From assembly GCF_000328705.1 (NCBI RefSeq), contig NC_019673.1:248001-312000 (forward strand): 64,000 bases of DNA, read 5' to 3'. The stretch comes from Saccharothrix espanaensis DSM 44229. GTDB lineage: Bacteria > Actinomycetota > Actinomycetes > Mycobacteriales > Pseudonocardiaceae. This document shows, one piece after another, positions 61,428-64,000 of this stretch (its first letter is position 1; each line of letters begins with the position of its first letter). The notes under the pieces were generated by a model. That model was not told where the DNA came from, ran no database searches, and saw only the letters and a list, made by a program, of their open reading frames with translations. A program made the position numbers and the translations under genes.

Positions 61428-62338
61428 TTACCGGTCTCCCGGCGTCGCCTGCCGTCCGGGCGGGCGCCGAGCCGGTGGCCCGACACCGCGTCGTAAGTCG
61501 CTTCGAGCGCGGTCTTGGCGCTGTCCACGTGTTGCTGGGCGACGCCGATGAACAGGCAGTCGATCACCGTGAGCTGGGCGATCCGGCTGGCCATCGCGCC
61601 GGAGCGGAAGGTCGTCTCGCGGGCCGCGGTGGTCAGCACGTGGTCGGCGACCTCGCTGATCGGCGAGCGCGGGAAGTTCGTCAGCGCCACCGTGGCCGCG
61701 CCGTGGTCCTTGGCGACCCGGAGTGCCTCGACGGTCTCCGAGGTGGAGCCGGTGTGCGAGATGCCGACCGCCACGTCCGCCTCGGTCAGCACGGCGGCCG
61801 ACGTGAGCGCGATGTGCGTGTCGTTCCAGGCGAAGCACGTCCGCCCGATCCGGTGCAGCTTCTGCTGGAGGTCGAACGCGACGAACGCGCTCGCGCCGAA
61901 CCCGTAGACGTCCACCCGGCGCGCGCCCGCGACCAGTTCGACCACCTGCTGGAGGGTCTCCACGTTGAGCTGCTCGGCGGTCTCCTCGACCGCGCGGGCG
62001 TCCGCGAACGCCACCTTGCCGACCACCTGGCGCAGGTCGTCGCCGGGGCCGATGTCGCCACCCAGGTCCCGGTCGGTGCGCGCGGCGGTGCGGGCGGTGT
62101 CGGCGGCCAGCGCGATCCGCAGCTCCGGGTACCCGCCGACGCCGATGGCCTTGCAGAACCGGGTCACCGTCGTCTCGCTGGTGCCGGCGGCCTCGGCCAC
62201 CTCGGTGATGCTGCGGTGGGCGACGGTCGCCGGGTTGTCCAGCACGACCTTGGCGACCCGCTGCTCCGCGCGGGCCAGGCCGGGCAGGAGGGACCGGATC
62301 TTGACTAGGGGGCTGGCATCGGTGCTCTCGGTGGACAC
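61424..62338 (-). CDS. RpiR/MurR family regulator
   Basis: The protein has 304 residues: an N-terminal helix-turn-helix (HRSITEVAEAAGTSETTVTR, then FCKAIGVGGYPELR, about 38-72) and a SIS domain (VDVYGFGASAFVAFDLQQKL, then GISHTGSTSETVEAL) that binds a sugar phosphate. With murQ in the same operon it is most likely a MurR that senses MurNAc-6-P. GTG 62338 start. Its promoter lies in an AT-rich stretch at about 62340-62375. Confidence 0.93.
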   Translation of the reverse strand: MSTESTDASPLVKIRSLLPGLARAEQRVAKVVLDNPATVAHRSITEVAEAAGTSETTVTRFCKAIGVGGYPELRIALAADTARTAARTDRDLGGDIGPGDDLRQVVGKVAFADARAVEETAEQLNVETLQQVVELVAGARRVDVYGFGASAFVAFDLQQKLHRIGRTCFAWNDTHIALTSAAVLTEADVAVGISHTGSTSETVEALRVAKDHGAATVALTNFPRSPISEVADHVLTTAARETTFRSGAMASRIAQLTVIDCLFIGVAQQHVDSAKTALEATYDAVSGHRLGARPDGRRRRETGK

Positions 62339-62380
62339 GTGGGAAACTTACTAACCGTCCAACGGAAAATCAACGCACAG

Positions 62381-62418
62381 TGGGCGGAACTCACCCCGAC
62401 CGCCGCCGAGTTCCACCC
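62381..62418 (-). terminator. Possible terminator of the serine hydrolase gene
   Basis: GGAACTC (62386-62392) and GAGTTCC (62408-62414) with three flanking G-C pairs form a hairpin about 30 nt past the stop. Weak evidence. Confidence 0.4.
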
Positions 62419-62448
62419 GGTGGCGTGGGCGGATCGGGCAATGGCCCA

Positions 62449-64000
62449 CTAGCGGTCGGCCGAACGCCACCCATCGGCGCGCAACACACCCGGATCGCGC
62501 TCCGCGTCGACCACCACGCCGTGCCTGTCCGACACCCGCACGCCGTCGACGTACACGCCGCGCCCGCCGTACCCCTCGCCCTTCACGTAGAGCCAGCGGA
62601 AGGCGGTCGCCGACTCCGTCGCGAGCTCCACGCGTTCCCAGCGGCGTGCACCGTAACCGGCCAACACCTTCAGGTCGCGCCACGACGTCCCGTCGTTACT
62701 GGCCTGCACCACCACCCGGTCGCCCGGGTCCAGGTCGACGAACGCGTCGAACCGCAGCCGCACCCGGTCGGAGCGGGTCAAGGTGGCGGTCGTGAGCGTG
62801 CCGAGGTGGGTCGTCGCGGTCCACGCCGCACGGCCGTGCCGCGGGCGGACCGCGAGCGCCGCCGCCAGACCGTTCGCCACGGCCCGGCGCGCGGGGTTGA
62901 TCGAACCCCAGTCCCGGCTCGGGTGCACCCGATTGGTCAGCAGGACGGCGATCGAGCCCGAGAGCGGGTCGAGCACCAGCGTCGTGCCGGTGAAACCGGT
63001 GTGGCCCGCGGCTTTCGGGGACGTGAGCGCGCCCATGTACCAGCGCTGGTCGAGCTCGAAGCCGAGCCCGTGCGCGTTGCCGGGGAACCCCTGGTTGAAG
63101 TCGGTGAGCATCAGCTCCACCGTGCGCGGGCGCAGGATCCGGCGGCCCCGGTACTCGCCGCCGTTGAGGATCGCCTGCCCCAGCACGGCCAGGTCGGCCG
63201 CTGTCCCGAACACCCCGGCGTGCCCGGCGACCCCGCCCAGCGACCAGGCGTTCTCGTCGTGCACCTGGCCCCGGACCAGGCCGCGGTGGGCTTGGAACTC
63301 GGTCGCCGCGACCCGGTCGAGCTCGTCGGCCGGCGGGTTGTAGCCGGTGTCGCGCAGCCCCAGCGGTTCGGTGATCTCCTCGCGCACCAGCACGTCGAGC
63401 GGCTTGCCGGTGAGCCGGTGGGCGAGCAGGCCGAGCGTGATCAGGTTCAGGTCGGAGTAGGTGTAGGTCGAGCCCGGCGGGTTCTTCGGCGCCACATCCA
63501 GCACGGCCTTGAGCCGCGCCGGGACGTCGGGGTACTTCGACCACAGCGGCAGCCAGGGCTCCAGACCCGAGGTGTGGGTGAGCAACTGGCGGACGGTGAT
63601 GGCGGACTTGCCGTTGACGCCGAACTCCGGCAGGTACCGGGCGACCGGCGCGTCGAGGTCGAGTTGGCCGAGCTCCTGGCGGCGCACCACCACGATCGAG
63701 GTGAACAGCTTGGAGATCGAGGCCAGGTCGAAGATCGTGTCGGCCCGCATCGGCACCCGCCGGTCCTCGGGCAGCTCGGTGCCGGCGGCGTCGGCGTAGC
63801 GGACCGCCCACCCGGTCGGCTCGTGCGTGGTGACGACGCCGTCGTGGGCGAGCAGCGTGACGGCCCCGGCGAACAGCGGGTGCCCCGACGCGTCGGGCGC
63901 GGTGAAGCGGCGCACCTGGTCGAGCGCGCCGGCGATCGGCCCGGGATCGAGCCCGACGCTTTCCGGCCGACCAGACCGCAGCACGTCGTCCGCCCACCCC
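62449..64000 (-). CDS. Beta-lactamase-family serine hydrolase (5' end outside window)
   Basis: At least 517 residues are visible, and the frame is open to the window edge (GWADDVLRSGRPESVGLD), so the start may lie outside. The class C/D-Ala carboxypeptidase core has SISK (SxxK) in DLASISKLFTS, YSDLN (YxN position) and HTG in GHTGFTG. A C-terminal domain (ADRVVVQASNDGT-like beta-sandwich) resembles carbohydrate-binding modules. Next to murR-murQ it may cleave muropeptides in recycling, as YbbE does in the Bacillus cluster. Confidence 0.85.
   Translation of the reverse strand, partial: GWADDVLRSGRPESVGLDPGPIAGALDQVRRFTAPDASGHPLFAGAVTLLAHDGVVTTHEPTGWAVRYADAAGTELPEDRRVPMRADTIFDLASISKLFTSIVVVRRQELGQLDLDAPVARYLPEFGVNGKSAITVRQLLTHTSGLEPWLPLWSKYPDVPARLKAVLDVAPKNPPGSTYTYSDLNLITLGLLAHRLTGKPLDVLVREEITEPLGLRDTGYNPPADELDRVAATEFQAHRGLVRGQVHDENAWSLGGVAGHAGVFGTAADLAVLGQAILNGGEYRGRRILRPRTVELMLTDFNQGFPGNAHGLGFELDQRWYMGALTSPKAAGHTGFTGTTLVLDPLSGSIAVLLTNRVHPSRDWGSINPARRAVANGLAAALAVRPRHGRAAWTATTHLGTLTTATLTRSDRVRLRFDAFVDLDPGDRVVVQASNDGTSWRDLKVLAGYGARRWERVELATESATAFRWLYVKGEGYGGRGVYVDGVRVSDRHGVVVDAERDPGVLRADGWRSADR

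Overview
This is 64 kb of very GC-rich actinobacterial chromosome. It is probably from an order-Pseudonocardiales organism of the Saccharothrix/Actinosynnema/Lentzea kind. The grounds are third-position GC bias, many GTG starts, -10 boxes of the TANNNT type placed 6-8 nt before a start codon (leaderless transcripts), a WhiB-family regulator, an XRE (DUF5753) plus DUF397 pair, a MarP protease, and a gene order that follows the Mycobacterium tuberculosis Rv3683-Rv3667 neighbourhood. No insertion sequence, prophage, CRISPR array or biosynthetic cluster was recognised. The window is mainly core genome with small accessory insertions.

Left part (1-26 kb): the end of an oligopeptide ABC-transporter operon (binding protein, two permeases, two ATPases); a TetR regulator divergent from a DinB-like enzyme over a perfect operator; a DedA protein; leuA behind a putative leader peptide with three consecutive Leu codons; a GT-C glycosyltransferase coupled to a nitroreductase; lysC-asd, with an internal start for the aspartokinase beta subunit; a gluconokinase-like FGGY kinase; a Fur-type regulator with catalase; an oxidative-stress group (FMN reductase, Ohr, Dps); an S9 peptidase coupled to a methyltransferase; then about 700 bp of decayed DNA with a broken MarR gene, a PASTA lipoprotein and a tRNA-Pro(CGG).

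Middle part (26-56 kb): a block that parallels M. tuberculosis Rv3683-Rv3667. It holds a metallophosphoesterase, a PASTA-bearing class A PBP, WhiB (wblA/whiB4 type), two overlapping GET3/ArsA-like ATPases, DUF4177, RidA, MBL hydrolase, Crp, a small membrane protein, Nth, a TlpA thioredoxin, Nudix, MarP, an EphE-like hydrolase, a holin-like membrane protein and acetyl-CoA synthetase. Accessory genes interrupt it at three places: an XRE-DUF397 cassette facing two small unknown genes; two paralogous unknown genes (one with an exact 30-bp tandem repeat) followed by a TPR protein coupled to a Gfo/Idh oxidoreductase; and a second DnaN-like sliding clamp next to an MFS exporter with a strong operator.

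Right part (56-64 kb): a GNAT acetyltransferase divergent from a Fic-like protein whose active-site motif has degenerated; kynA-kynU with a divergent Lrp/AsnC regulator (tryptophan catabolism); and murQ, an RpiR regulator and a serine hydrolase running off the edge, which together look like N-acetylmuramate recycling.

The most interesting items are the leuA leader, whose Leu codons can pair with the leuA ribosome-binding region; the degenerate Fic protein; the EphE-like protein with Ala at the nucleophile position; the in-frame merger of a small membrane protein with an oxidoreductase; the orphan operator of the MFS gene; and the unknown paralogue pair after RidA. All functions are read from sequence motifs and gene order by eye; no database search was run.
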